A stretch of 64,000 bases of DNA from [Phialemoniopsis] sp. UDSM-2020 (GCA_018873225.1 JAEILZ010000006.1:3844001-3908000), one strand, 5' to 3'. Shown: positions 31,599 to 43,072, counted from the first letter of the stretch. Numbers and translations are program-made. The notes: generated by a model from the letters alone, not told the origin.

Positions 31599-33236
31599 AT
31601 GACCCATACACACGAACCAGACGAGAAGGGGTCCAAGAAAGGACCCCATGGCGACGCACTTCGTGACGCCCCAACACCCGACACGACGTCCAGACTGTCC
31701 AGCGAGGACGCCCATGACGGCACTCAGCATGCAGGCCCCGAAAGCCATAATGAAGCCAGCGCCACACGCCCGCAATCCCTCGCCGGCGAAGCCCTCTTCG
31801 TCGCCGTCATCTGCTCCTCCCAACTTCTAACCCAGGCCGGCCTCGCCCTGAGCATCGTGCCCCAGCACGTCATCGCCCGCTCCTTTGGCATCGAGAACGA
31901 GCCGGGCAAGATCAGCTGGTTCTCGGCCGCCTACTCCCTGACCGTCGGCACCTTCATCCTCGTCGCCGGCCGCCTCGGCGACGTCCTCGGCCACAAGCGC
32001 TTCTTCGTCGGCAGCTTCGTGTGGTTCGGCCTGTCGTCCGCGCTCGCCGGCTTCGCCGTCTACAGCGGGCCCGTGTTCTTCACTTTCGCCCGCGTCATGC
32101 AGGGCATCGGCCCGGCGCTGCTGCTGCCCAACGCTATCGCCATCATTGCCCACAGCTACGACCCGGGCCTCCGCCAGAACATGGTCTTCAGCCTGTTTGG
32201 CGCCACGGCCCCGAGCGGCTTCCTCGTCGGCGCCGTGTTCTCGAGCCTCCTCTCCCAGATGGCCTGGTGGCCATGGGCCTATTGGGTCCTGTGCTTCACG
32301 TGCCTCCTACTGTCCCTGCTAGGCTTCGTTGTCATCCCCACTACACCCCCAATCAGTAACCTGGAGCACGAAGGGTCGACGTTTTGGCAGCGCATCGACA
32401 TCTGGGGCTCCGCAACGGGCGTGGTCGCCTTGATCCTGTTCAATTTTGCATGGAACCAGGGTCCCGTGGTCGGCTGGCCGACGCCGTACACGTACATCAT
32501 CATGATCATCGGCATCGCCATGTTCGTCGTCTTCATCCTCGTCGAGAAGCGGGTGCGGCACCCGCTGATCCCCTTTGGCGTGCTCGAGATCGACTCCCTC
32601 TTCACGCTGGCCTGCATCAGCGCCGGGTGGGCCAGCTTCGGCATCTTTGTTTACTACATGTGGAACTTCCTCGTGGTGCTGAGGGGCCAGACGCCCCTGT
32701 ACACGTCGGCGCAGTTCGTCCCCATCGCCATCAGCGGCATGCTGGCGGCCGTCACGACGGGCCTGATGCTGAGCCGCTTCCGCGCGTCGACCGTCATGCT
32801 CCTGTCCATGACCGCCTTCGTCACCGCGGGCGTCATCCTCACGACCGCGCCCTTAGACCAGACGTACTGGGCGCAGATCTTTGTGGCCATCGTCATCTTC
32901 CCCTGGGGCATGGACATGTCTTTCCCCGCGGCGACCATCATCCTGAACCGGGCCATGCCGCGGGAGCACCAGGGCCTCGCGGCGTCGCTGGTCAACACGT
33001 TTGTCAACTACTCCATCTCCATCGGGCTCGGGTTCGCCGGCACAGTCGATTCACAGGTGAATGACGGGGGCAGAAATCTCTTGCGAGGTTATCGCGGGGC
33101 GTTTTACATGGGTGTCGGCTTCTCCGGCTTAGGCGTGGTCGTGGCCTTGGTATTCTGGTTTGTGGAGCGTCATCGGGCGAGGGTGGCGGAGAAGTCGACT
33201 CGAGAGACGGAGCAGATGAGGGTAAAAGATGCCTAG
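31599..33236 (+). CDS. MFS transporter, DHA2 family (14-TM drug:H+ antiporter)
   Basis: Single-exon 545-aa efflux pump. A 65-residue hydrophilic N-terminus precedes 14 hydrophobic segments. MFS motif A is GRLGDVLGHKRFF between TM2 and TM3 (about residues 127-139); RVMQGIGPALLLPNAIAII is motif B; the motif C-like region is FGATAPSGFLVGAVF. WNFLVVLRGQTPLYTSAQF and FPWGMDMSFPAATIILN are typical for the aminotriazole-resistance-like fungal subgroup. Third positions are very GC-rich, which produces long shadow frames on both strands. Convergent with the Zn2Cys6 regulator (133 bp between stops). Confidence 0.93.
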   Translation: MTHTHEPDEKGSKKGPHGDALRDAPTPDTTSRLSSEDAHDGTQHAGPESHNEASATRPQSLAGEALFVAVICSSQLLTQAGLALSIVPQHVIARSFGIENEPGKISWFSAAYSLTVGTFILVAGRLGDVLGHKRFFVGSFVWFGLSSALAGFAVYSGPVFFTFARVMQGIGPALLLPNAIAIIAHSYDPGLRQNMVFSLFGATAPSGFLVGAVFSSLLSQMAWWPWAYWVLCFTCLLLSLLGFVVIPTTPPISNLEHEGSTFWQRIDIWGSATGVVALILFNFAWNQGPVVGWPTPYTYIIMIIGIAMFVVFILVEKRVRHPLIPFGVLEIDSLFTLACISAGWASFGIFVYYMWNFLVVLRGQTPLYTSAQFVPIAISGMLAAVTTGLMLSRFRASTVMLLSMTAFVTAGVILTTAPLDQTYWAQIFVAIVIFPWGMDMSFPAATIILNRAMPREHQGLAASLVNTFVNYSISIGLGFAGTVDSQVNDGGRNLLRGYRGAFYMGVGFSGLGVVVALVFWFVERHRARVAEKSTRETEQMRVKDA

Positions 33237-33369
33237 CCATAGGATGCTGTCGATTTGCGCGAACACAATACTGCATTTGGCACATACCCTCGTCGATCAT
33301 ACTTGCATGTTACAATGTGGTGCATGTCAAATTGCCATTGCAAGATTTGCGTGAGGTTCGACGACCATG

Positions 33370-35022
33370 TCACGTCAGCGAGACATCAAATCCAAACATT
33401 GGCAGGTTCGGGTCGACCAAGAACTGCTCCCAATCTATGTCCCAACTCATGCTTGGCGCAGCATTATCGACCTCTGGATCTGGCTGCACTTGCAAGGACT
33501 GATAGCTTGCCTCGACAGCTTCCAGCTGGGCAAGCTCCTTGCGCTTCTTGGCCGTGTGGAGATTAAGCAGGTGCCGCGCCATAGACAACGCCTCACGCGT
33601 TAGTCTCGTGTCGGCGGTCTTGACCAGATTCTCCAAGCCCTTGAAAGCAGTGCCGATGTGATCGGAGGCGGCCGACGAGTCGATGGCAAGCAGGACACAG
33701 ATATACTGAAAGATACTGCCAATGACGTTCCAGAACAGACGGCCCTGGTTGGCTAGCTCCTGGGCGGCATCGACGGCAGCTTTGCCGCTGTCGATGACGA
33801 GGCTGATGATGTCATCCGGCACACCAGCCTTGAGCTGGTAAATGCGTCGGTAGAAGCAAAATACGAGGTCCGCCTTGGTGGTCACCAGAAACGGGTGGGT
33901 GAATTCGAGCCTCGCCAGTGCTCTGAGACGCTCAGCCAACTCTTGCTGGGGAGTCGGCGGCTGGCTGTCGAGGCGGAACGGTGAGTCAGTGGAAGGGATC
34001 ATATGGGCTATCTGCACGAATTTATCGGCAATAGACCCCGGCGTCGGGATGATAGCCTGGCAAGTGACGGACCGAAATACCACAGCCGAGCGGTCGAACT
34101 CGTAGGAGAGCAAGTTGTGCCCTGCCCACGAGATCCAGAATATGCGCCTCAACCGGTCCGCGTCATGGCCGAGGACGGCAGCGCCGGCGACAGACGCCAG
34201 CTTGTTGATGTTCTCGCCCCTGTGCAGGCCGACCGCCTCGCACAGGTGCATCATGGTGCAGGACGCGATCCAGGCGTTGTTGGGGCGGCCCGTGGCCCGG
34301 ATGTAGAAGACGCGCAGGCCCCACGCGACGATGTGGTCTATGCTGAGCGTGCGCATGGACTCTGGGTCTTCGAGGATGGTCTTTGCATACTGTACAAGCT
34401 CGGACTCGCGGAGGTGTCTGTTTGGGGATAGGAACGAGCCAAGAGCAGCGAGACCGGCCGCCACTGCACCAAAGGCGACCATGTTGCTGCCGGAGCCGCG
34501 GTAGTAGTCGCGACATCGCTGGGCGTAGATCCGCTGGTCGAGAACGTCCCCGATAGGTGCCAGAGCCGAAAAGTACACGCTCGAGAAGTGTGCAAGGTCG
34601 TCCTCCGAGATAAGCTCGCCCAGCATGACGTGCACGTCGGGAGCTTCCTCTGGACGAATGCCAAAGTTGTAGGCGAGCGAGTGTGTCTTTGAAGGGCTTT
34701 CGGAGCCGAGAGCCCCACCAAGAATGTGCGGGAATGCCATGGCCGCCGAGGCTCCGGCATATCTGGACTTTTGTTCATCGAGAATGCCAGGCCCGAGGCT
34801 ATCATCAGGTTGGTGGGGTGTTCGCGCAACTTGGGATGGGGCATTGGGGCTCCGTGATGTTGCCTCAACGCGACCCTCCGCGCGAGTGTTGTCGTGGCTG
34901 TCGGCATAGTTGCAGTCATACGCATAGACGGTACAAGTGCCGCAAGGGTACTCGCCGTTGCATTTACGTTTACGCTGATGACAGGGCGCACATGCCTTCC
35001 TCGCACGCTTACGCCTGATCAT
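33370..35022 (-). CDS. Zn2Cys6 fungal transcription factor
   Basis: Single exon. I prefer the ATG at 35022 (MIRRKRARKACAPC, 550 aa); an in-frame ATG at 35100 would add 26 residues. The zinc cluster C-x2-C-x6-C-x5-C-x2-C-x6-C is perfect (CAPCHQRKRKCNGEYPCGTC then TVYAYDC, residues about 11-38) with a basic flank. The fungal-specific transcription factor middle-homology region follows, with WGLRVFYIRATGRPNNAWIA, MMHLCEAVGLHRG and DADRLRRIFWISWAGHNLLS (about residues 245-315). Nuclear regulator; its target set is unknown, but the adjacent DHA2 pump and NmrA-like gene are the obvious candidates. Confidence 0.92.
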   Translation of the reverse strand: MIRRKRARKACAPCHQRKRKCNGEYPCGTCTVYAYDCNYADSHDNTRAEGRVEATSRSPNAPSQVARTPHQPDDSLGPGILDEQKSRYAGASAAMAFPHILGGALGSESPSKTHSLAYNFGIRPEEAPDVHVMLGELISEDDLAHFSSVYFSALAPIGDVLDQRIYAQRCRDYYRGSGSNMVAFGAVAAGLAALGSFLSPNRHLRESELVQYAKTILEDPESMRTLSIDHIVAWGLRVFYIRATGRPNNAWIASCTMMHLCEAVGLHRGENINKLASVAGAAVLGHDADRLRRIFWISWAGHNLLSYEFDRSAVVFRSVTCQAIIPTPGSIADKFVQIAHMIPSTDSPFRLDSQPPTPQQELAERLRALARLEFTHPFLVTTKADLVFCFYRRIYQLKAGVPDDIISLVIDSGKAAVDAAQELANQGRLFWNVIGSIFQYICVLLAIDSSAASDHIGTAFKGLENLVKTADTRLTREALSMARHLLNLHTAKKRKELAQLEAVEASYQSLQVQPDPEVDNAAPSMSWDIDWEQFLVDPNLPMFGFDVSLT

Positions 35023-35750
35023 TGTGATCGATATGTATGTAGTTGAGTGATGAGATGAACCTCCAGATCTGCCGCTACTAGCGTGGGCCCATTCCCCCAA
35101 AACTACTCCGTACGCGGTCGCGCTTTTTGCAGAAGGCGGTGTAAATTAGCAGAAAACTGTACTTCTGTGCCTAAGAAGGTCTGTTTCATGTGCCTTTAAT
35201 GACCTTCTGGATCTGCTTAACATGCTTACCAGTCATGGACTGTCGTGAAACCAAAAACATCCTACTTGCCTAGTTCAGGCCGGTTCTTTGTCTACCGCTT
35301 GCATTTGACGGCAGACTTTCCGGGGAAACGAGTCGGCATGACTCCTCTAGATCTCGTTGAAATGAGAGCTTGCAAATGAGTTGAGAGGTAGAGGCGGTTT
35401 TTGTATGAGCAATTCATAGCAATTCATAAAAGATAGGATGAGTACCTCGGTTGATACAGCACAACCGAACAAATTCTTACTTGTCCAATCCGAACACTCG
35501 GCTCAAGTGACCGAACATCAGCGCACAGGGTGTATGGTTTTACTCGTGTGCGCCATGCAGCCTCCGGTTCTGCCTGCAGCTGTGAATGGCCCTGCCTCGC
35601 TGTGGATGGATGGCAAATGTGCACAACGCATGTCACATGAGGACACAGCCACACTCCAGTTGCTCATAAGGCTCTCGTGCTGCCCAATTTCTTCTCAGAA
35701 AATTGTCCTATCGTCATCTTGAATGTCTACAAGCTTGTTTCCCAAACCCA
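35023..35750. other. Intergenic / divergent promoters
   Basis: Separates the Zn2Cys6 regulator from the second HET gene. The part up to 35100 may be coding if the regulator starts at the upstream ATG. No other feature recognised. Confidence 0.45.
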
Positions 35751-37706
35751 ATGCCCCTCTACGCAGAAATGCGCGAACGCAAGAGAAAGAGGAGCCCTGC
35801 CCCAGAAATATCTCAGAAACCCACGCGGGTCTACCCTTTTCGTTACAAGCCACTCAATCGAGACCAGGATCAGGTTCGGCTCCTTGAACTGCTCCCAGGA
35901 GCCCGAAACGACACCTTACGCGGAAGACTCAGAACAGTGGACCTACGATCAAAGCCCGAATATGACGCCATCAGCTACGTCTGGGGAGATCCAACACCAC
36001 GGCATGCGCTCATTCTCGATGGAAAGCTGAATGAGATCGCAGACAATCTGTATCGGGCGCTCAATGCGATTCGAAATGAGAACGAGCCCATGACCCTCTG
36101 GGCTGATGCCGTTTGCATCAATCAGCAGGACGTCAAGGAGAGAGGCCACCAGGTTCAGTTGATGACAACCCTCTTCACTTCCGCACGAATTGTCAGGATT
36201 TGGCTAGACATTGATATCGACCTGAAGTCACCCGCTATACGCGCAGCAAAGAGACTCCAAGGATGGAGGGTCCCCGGGATGGACTGCGCGTTCCCGGGAA
36301 ATCCAAATCCGATCAACCTGCGGCAATCCATTGCTTTACGAGACTACGCGCCAGAATTCTGGAGGCCATTCTACCAGATATTCGCCAATGCCTACTGGGA
36401 GAGGGTGTGGACACAACAGGAGCTTTTCCTGTCTCGTGATATCGTTTTCCACTTCCCCAGTGGCAAGCTACGGCCGGAACCGTTGCTATACTTTGATAGA
36501 GCCGTCTATACCATGCACGCGGATGCCAACACGCCCACGCCACTCAGAACCGAAATGGTATATCGTACCCGTATGGCTGGACGATCACTCTTCAGCGACT
36601 TGTGGTCTGGCTTCTTGTCAGTCAGGAGTGCGCAGAACGCATACGCAACACCTTACGATGAGCCTTTCCTACTGAATCTATTCCTCAAAACCAGCGAATA
36701 CAAGGCAAAGGATCAGAGAGATCAAGTTTTTGGCATTCTTGGACTCGCTTGCGACCCTCATCTACATCTTATCAAGGTCGATTATACTCTCACACTTTTA
36801 CAGACTTATCGCCTTGTAATCGATCATTTCGCTCAGACTTATCTGTCATTGGATTTTCTTTGCCACATTGATCCCGAGCATTTCAGAAACGCTACCGAGA
36901 CACGAAACGATCACAACTGCGGCCCAGACAGGATTTTCTCCTTCCCTAGTTGGCTTCCTTCGCCGGCGAAAAGGTCGCATCTCTTTTCTAGACTAATTCG
37001 CGCAAGTCAAGCTACCGCGATCCCATTCGATACCGCTTTAATGTTGAAGTGGCAGGAACGAGTCATATGCGTTCGAGGAGTGAAATGCGACACAGTAACA
37101 TTCGAAACACCTCCACATCTGATCTTTGTAACTATGTCAATATGGAGGGACCTTGCAATTTTGACCAGCATCTCTTTTTGCGACGCTCTGCGGAACGCCC
37201 ATAGCGACAGTGACTTCTGGGCGCTATTCAACATTTCGAAGCCAACATCGCAAGAACTCCGACAGGATATTGTAAAGCTTCTCCTTTTGCTCGAGAGAAC
37301 AGATTACTTGCATTTGACTCTAGAAGACATCGCTATCCGAACTCCTGCCTCGGGGTCGCCCATTCCAGGGTTCTCAATAGACCACCTTCGCACCGCCAGG
37401 ATTATGAGATATGGCATGGCAGGCGCTATTCTCGTCGTTACGCAAAGTGAGAGGCTGGGAATATGTTACTTGTCTTGCGTAGGGTGCCCTCCCCGAATTA
37501 CAGATGAGGTCTGGGTACTGTTCGGCTGTCATACACCCATGATCCTACGCCCAGGAAGGAACGGAGGGTCGACCCAGTACTCGGTGGTCGGTTCAACAGT
37601 CATGCCGGGACTCATGAAAGGAGAAGCTTGTGAGGGTCTTGCAGCACTTGATGTCGTGGAAGAACAGAAAGAGGGCCCGGTGGTGCGGGAGATCGAGTTG
37701 ATTTAG
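35751..37706 (+). CDS. HET-domain (heterokaryon incompatibility) protein
   Basis: Single exon, 651 aa, first ATG of the frame at 35751. HET-domain blocks are all present: YDAISYVWGDP (about residues 80-90), LWADAVCINQQDVKERGHQV (about 119-138), VRIWLD and YWERVWTQQEL (about 212-222). DQRDQVFGILGLA and PSWLPS mark the middle region. The C-terminus, VVGSTVMPGLMKGEA, is the usual closing block. It is intronless, whereas the HET gene at 15.9 kb has an intron, and the two are only moderately similar, so they are distinct family members rather than a recent duplication. Expected role is vegetative incompatibility or stress-induced cell death (family knowledge). Confidence 0.93.
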   Translation: MPLYAEMRERKRKRSPAPEISQKPTRVYPFRYKPLNRDQDQVRLLELLPGARNDTLRGRLRTVDLRSKPEYDAISYVWGDPTPRHALILDGKLNEIADNLYRALNAIRNENEPMTLWADAVCINQQDVKERGHQVQLMTTLFTSARIVRIWLDIDIDLKSPAIRAAKRLQGWRVPGMDCAFPGNPNPINLRQSIALRDYAPEFWRPFYQIFANAYWERVWTQQELFLSRDIVFHFPSGKLRPEPLLYFDRAVYTMHADANTPTPLRTEMVYRTRMAGRSLFSDLWSGFLSVRSAQNAYATPYDEPFLLNLFLKTSEYKAKDQRDQVFGILGLACDPHLHLIKVDYTLTLLQTYRLVIDHFAQTYLSLDFLCHIDPEHFRNATETRNDHNCGPDRIFSFPSWLPSPAKRSHLFSRLIRASQATAIPFDTALMLKWQERVICVRGVKCDTVTFETPPHLIFVTMSIWRDLAILTSISFCDALRNAHSDSDFWALFNISKPTSQELRQDIVKLLLLLERTDYLHLTLEDIAIRTPASGSPIPGFSIDHLRTARIMRYGMAGAILVVTQSERLGICYLSCVGCPPRITDEVWVLFGCHTPMILRPGRNGGSTQYSVVGSTVMPGLMKGEACEGLAALDVVEEQKEGPVVREIELI

Positions 37707-38182
37707 AGGACGTAATCATGTTCGAAAGACTTTGTTTTCATAGCCGTCTAAGCAATGTGGAGCAACTCCAACCAGATTAATACTGGGACAGCACTTATCC
37801 TTCCTTTGCTGTCATGTCATATCTTCACGCGGAGTGGTGACAGGTCGACACAACATCTCGGAAGCCATGCATGCTGCACTAAGCAACGACGGCCAGTGTG
37901 CAGATTGATGACTGGTGAGCATGCTTCCTTATCATTGGGGCTTGCACCGAATCGTGCAAGCACAATGCTATCAAAAGGTCATCTACGCAGGGACGACCAT
38001 ATGATTACGAGCTGTTTAGTCCCCGAGACAGATATATGAACAGCTTTCGATCAGCAATAGCGGAAAGTTTGCATTGCTGAGGAAAGTAGATGTGGAAACG
38101 TAGACTCTACGCGAGCAAAGCGATACTCCTTTGAACGCTAGGTACAGGTAGTTCAAGCTGGCGCAGCACCCTCCCCAACAAT
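37707..38182. other. Intergenic (convergent 3' ends)
   Basis: No gene or repeat recognised. Confidence 0.5.
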
Positions 38183-39082
38183 CTATCCACCCAGGTTCTC
38201 AGCCTCGTGTAAGAGATGTTGCTCGTTCTTCCCTAACAGACCCTTGTTGTGCATTCGAGCCCAGTTTCGCGATGGTGGCAATTTGTCACGATGTTCCGAG
38301 ACAACTGAGGGGACAGACGCGGTCAGTAAGTGTAGAGCGCAAAGCTGAGGGAGTTACATGTAATTCTGATCGAGTAAAGAAATGGCCACAAGATGACGTA
38401 GGGGCAAGAGTAGTGGTAACATGCTACATCTGACCCGGGAGGGAGGCAATGTCGAAGCGGGAAGGAGAAGAAGAGAAGAAAAGGAATCATTCGACTGACC
38501 GACGCGTCCAAAACGATATATCATCTCCATCTCGCTGTTGGCGCTGCTGAATGTTATGCCGTGATCCTCAAGATGCCGCAAGCCTCGTCTCATAGTGCCT
38601 ATGGGCTTCTTAGTGAAGACGGCTCTGCAGTCCTCGACTGGACAACGAAGGGTAAAAAGTCCGCATCGACCCAGTATTTCAGCCTCAAACACCCAGAAGT
38701 TGGTCTTTGACACCTGTGACGATCTTATTGGGGGTTGCGGTTGGTACTTCCAGAAGTTCAAAGGGTCTGCCCAGAGAGGCGCCTCGTCCTCCTGCTGAGG
38801 CTGGATCTCTCTCGAAAAGTTGATGTATGCTCCGTCGAATATCAAGGATTCTGGTAAGTCCAGAAGGTAGTCTGGATTGCTGCATAAACCCTCCTCGAGA
38901 CGGGGATCCGAAGTCCGCGCTTGGTGAAGGACGGTTTCACGGAGCTCCTGTAATTTGTTGGCCTGAGAAGCGCGATGATGGATCAACGCCTGTACTTCGG
39001 TATCGAAATTCAACGAGTTCTGATTGTGCGTTGCTTGAATACAGCTCAAAAGTTGCTCGAAGTATCCTACAGCGGTGGCCAT
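38183..39082 (-). CDS. Hypothetical protein with a degenerate C2H2 finger
   Basis: Exons 39082..38500 and 38304..38183, 234 aa, joined by a 195-nt intron with an unusual GTCAGT donor and CAG acceptor. The second exon, in the phase dictated by the first, reads a compact protein-like tail (SRNWARMHNKGLLGKNEQHL) to a stop, which supports the model. N-terminal half is helical (YFEQLLSCIQATHNQN, VQALIHHRASQANKLQEL). One finger-like motif, RCPVEDCRAVFTKKP...GLRHLEDHGI, occupies about residues 150-180. I do not recognise the family. The C2H2-like finger flanked by helices could bind nucleic acid. Lies between HET and Hsp70-like genes. M at 39118 is an alternative start. Confidence 0.6.
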
Positions 39083-40520
39083 CGCTATACGCAGTGCGCG
39101 TGCGCTATCGTAGGGCAATCAAAGAGAATTACGGAGGAGATTTCCTAGGGTTGGGACAACTTTTCGACAGTGCTGCCATCAATTGATACGTTCCGGGTGT
39201 GCCACTGGTGGAGGTACACTGAATCTTGCTCACGACACCGCCAGTTGACCAGGGCAACCAAGGCTGCTCGATTTGTTTTCACGGCTATTTTTTGCCCAAC
39301 CCTTTGCCAGTACAACCCCGGCCTCGATGAGAGCGGTCAACAGAAAGGAATGGAAAGTAATGGAATCAAGACCAACTCATCCTTCGACAAGGTGGTAGCA
39401 AGACGCCACTTCATTTCATCGATCCACATCCACAGCCATACTGGCATGGTTGCCTGGTCTGGCAAAACAGAAGCAAAGACAAAAACAATGCAAAGTCAAC
39501 CCACTTCAGAGATGGCCGAGTCAGGGGGCTGCACCATGCATGAGGGTCATGCACCCGCCACCGAAAGCGAACTCGCGCAGGACCGTCAAACAATCATCCC
39601 GAAGAACCGTCTCGGAAACTGTAACGCTTCGTCAAGACAAGGAACATGCTTGTTGCAAACATGACTAGGTATAAGATTTTGTCAGTCGTCCGTTGTGCAC
39701 CTGCGGTTGACTCGATACCACATTGCAGGGGAATAGAGCGGCATCAGGCTGCCGACAAGGGTCGGGGAGAGTTGAGTTTTTCTCTCCTGCAGCAAGCCAC
39801 ACATGAACCGATTGGCTCAAACCGTTCCATGTCATGTTGACCCACCACCGTTGCTAGGAATCCGTTCAGCTGGCTCCATGTTCCAATTTCGCGTCTCCCT
39901 GATGTCTCACATCTTCCGAAGTACGTAACCAGCGGAAAGCGGCACGTAAACAAGCACTACTCTCTTCGAATAATAGGATTTATCGAAATAATACCTGGCT
40001 ACCAATGCGTGCCCATTCACCCCCCCTGATGCCATAACTAGTCCCATATTGGCAAACGTTGATCAACATACGCAGTGATTGGGAGGAGGATGGCCCTTGA
40101 GAGACTGCTGTGCCGCCCCAAGTCATCAATCAGTCGTACTCCAAGCCGTTGCGAAGTGCTGTCTCTGTCATGACCGTGGCGCTGAATCTCTGCACCTCTT
40201 AATTGCGGCATTGACTGGCAAAAGCAAGCAGTGCACGTTCAAGCAACAGATCGTTGAGGTTGAAGCCCCTGCGAGAGATCCAACCCCCACGACTTCCCGA
40301 AGAATTAGTGGACATAGGGCCTGCATCCCCTGGCTTTGCACAATTGTGTTCAACAGAGCCCTGTTTCGTGTGCACCCCCGGCTTAACTCTCCGCCCACTG
40401 CAGAAGAACACTCGAGGTTTATCCATTCGAGTGATTTGTCGTTAGCAAAGATTTTACCACCCTGGATGTCCACAACGGAGATCGATTGATTGAAGGAGGA
40501 AGCATCGACTGTTTCGAACC
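39083..40520. other. 1.4-kb intergenic region
   Basis: Reading frames of up to 164 codons (39170-39664) are not protein-like and lack an intact start context or homology I can see. Nothing else recognised. Confidence 0.45.
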
Positions 40521-42736
40521 ATGCGCATGTTCTCAGAGCCTTCTGGCTTCGCGGGTGGCCAATTCTCCAGTTCCTGCCAGGATCCCTCTGGAGTGTAAGT
40601 CGCCAGACCGGACCAAATGGAGGTGCTCTCACCATGCTGACATCTGCTGTCTTAGTTTTCTGGGCATAGATCTCGGCAGCACAAGCCTTAGGGCTGCTTT
40701 GTGGGACCCAAAGAAACCCCACAAAGAGTGTCCTGTTCTCAGCAACTACTTCACCAGCAACTCTCGCTACAAAGAAGGAGACTTTGACACAACATGCCGC
40801 ATTGACAGGTACAATATCTGGTACGACGATGACGAATCCTCCTCAACAGAACACTGCGACCTCGTCCGAGCAAAAGCACTCATGTACGTGCTGTGCGGAG
40901 ATGACACCGACAGAATGCGGATCTTCGAACAGTGCCCCAGCCTCGCAGACATGGAAGACTCAAGGGGCAGAACAGCCTTCCACAAAGCCATCGTTGTCGC
41001 CCTCACACAAATGTTTATTAAACTCTGGGAACAAATCCTCATCGCATGCGATGAAGAGGGATACGAAGTGTCGGCAATAGCTTTGTCTATTCCCACCCAA
41101 TGGTCCGACAAGTTCGAAGATGTCTACCGGAACATTGTGTCTGATGCCTTTGACTTCCCTAGCCACATGATATTCATCTACACTGAGACGTTATGCTTGA
41201 GTCGGTACTTGGTTAGGAACCGATCAAACCTTCTGGGACTGGAGGAAAATACCATGTTGTTAATTCTCGATTTTGGGGGACACAGTCTAGTGAGTGGATT
41301 CATTTCGTCTCTTGGCCTCTTTGTCTGGCTTTGCCCTTCGCTGATTTCATTTACCCGCTTAGAACTACTGCACACTGTTCGTGAAGAAGGATATGTCTCA
41401 GGATGAACATCCAGCCTACTTTCGGCTAGGCGAGGCGAAGGGTAAGGACGATCCCTTTCATTGTTATGGCTTTCCAGAACAACTCCTTCCTCCACCCAAG
41501 AGCAGCATCAATTTCTAATTGTTTATTGTTGATAGGACTGGCTGGTGGTAGCGAGAACTGGGAGCACGCACTCTGGATGTATCTCGTCACGAATGTCTTC
41601 AACCCATCAGGCAGAGCCGTGCCCCCATCGAGCAAGAAACACATCTGCGACCGATTGAACGAGAAGAAGAAGCTATATTACAACGGAAACGGGCCTGGTG
41701 GCATGACAATAACCTATCAGAACATACGCATCACGGCTGGCGTTGTTGACAAGACGTACGATGACACGATAGGACCGCTGGTGTCTGTGGCGGTGGACAG
41801 GATCAGGGACTTTGCCAATACCGTGTCCTACGCGTCCAAGCGGGTCATTGTATCCGGGGGTACTTCCAAGATTGGGCGGCTGAAGAGTACACTCAGAGGG
41901 CTCGTTGACCAACCTTCCTCTAATGCAAACGGGAAAGTTGTTCCTGGTATGTATCCATGCCCGGTGGGAGTTCGCAGCCATGTCGGCCAAGACATAAAAC
42001 CTTGTCTGAAGCCTGATGAGCTACGCTTTGTGGAAGAACGTCCACTTCCAAATTCGTGAGCAAACCACCTTCTGAGTCAAAGCACTTCCCACGCAACGGA
42101 CAATAGCTAACCTCTCCAGATCATCCAAGATCGCCTTGGGTGCAGCACTCATAGCAGGAAGCTCGATGACAGTAAACACGGCTCTCGATTTCGGTGCAGT
42201 GTTCGGGTTTCAGAAGAAGAAAAGAGGTGGAACATGGTCTGACACTGCGCACATAGCCTTACGAAAGGTACGTCAATGAGGGCTACCATGACAAACTCAC
42301 CCTTTCATGTATGCACCGTGCAACGAAGAGCTAACTCCGCCGAATGATTCAGCCCACAGATCCTCCTAAGAAGGAGACCGAGTTCAAATTTCGAGGAGAA
42401 GAGGTGGAGGGAGTGAGGATTGTCTGCAACCCTTTCTTTGCCACTGACCCCGTGCCAAGGAGGAAAAAGCGCGGGGGCAACTACAAGACTACACAAACCC
42501 CTCGCACCTTCGATGTATACGCTTGCTATGACGTGCGCGAGTACTTGAACATCCCCGACGGAGATTGGCGGTGGTCTTTGGAGTGGGTTGATGACTCGTG
42601 TACAAAGGTTCGGATCAAACGTGAAAAGAAAGAGACGGGAGAGTCGAGATACGAGATCATGAAGGATGAGGTAGAGCCGGTCTTCTTTGACAAGAGTGAG
42701 AACTGCACACACTTTGGCGAAGTTTGGGAGGGTTGA
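40521..42736 (+). CDS. Hsp70-like ATPase (actin-like fold) of the fungal divergent group
   Basis: Six exons: 40521..40594, 40656..41289, 41363..41441, 41536..42055, 42120..42267, 42353..42736; 612 aa, all junctions in phase. The nucleotide-binding fold is recognisable by the phosphate-1 loop GIDLGSTSLRAALW (residues about 26-39), phosphate-2 LLILDFGGHSL (about 225-235) and the adenosine loop VIVSGGTSKIGRLKS. ALSIPTQW corresponds to the Hsp70 VPA block. The usual substrate-binding domain and EEVD tail are absent; instead there is a 170-residue C-terminal region (SSKIALGAALIAG...) as in many fungal Hsp70-like proteins of unknown function. ATG 40521 gives a short Ser-rich leader; exon 1 is the least certain part. 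Located between HET and effector-like genes. Confidence 0.8.
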
Positions 42737-43072
42737 GATGGTCGGGTAGAGAGTTTCGGTTTCTTCTGCGAACCAGATCAAGTCTCATGTTACTTCGTCA
42801 CCAACGTCTTGCGCAACAGTGTCGTAGTGTCATCTGACAGTACTGCTTGGCAATCCGTGCAAGTTTCCAATTCCAATATTGAATATTATCGACTTCAACC
42901 TTACCTACTTAAATCCAAAGAACAAGTGATCAGGACCCAACGAAGTAGGGCGCCTCTTCAGTAAGGTGTGGATTGTACCTGTTAACTACCAAAATATTAC
43001 ATGCCATCGGTCAAACATCACGAGTCCAAGACTTCCATATACCAAAGAAGTCATTACTATCGTAGTACTCCG
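42737..43072. other. Intergenic (convergent 3' ends)
   Basis: 336 bp with no recognised feature. Confidence 0.5.

Noticed and set aside
32021..33064. Long alternative frames over the DHA2 transporter
   Set aside because: Arg/His-rich shadows of a GC-rich membrane-protein gene.
39170..39664. 164-codon plus-strand frame
   Set aside because: No recognisable domain or signal peptide, and poor codon bias.
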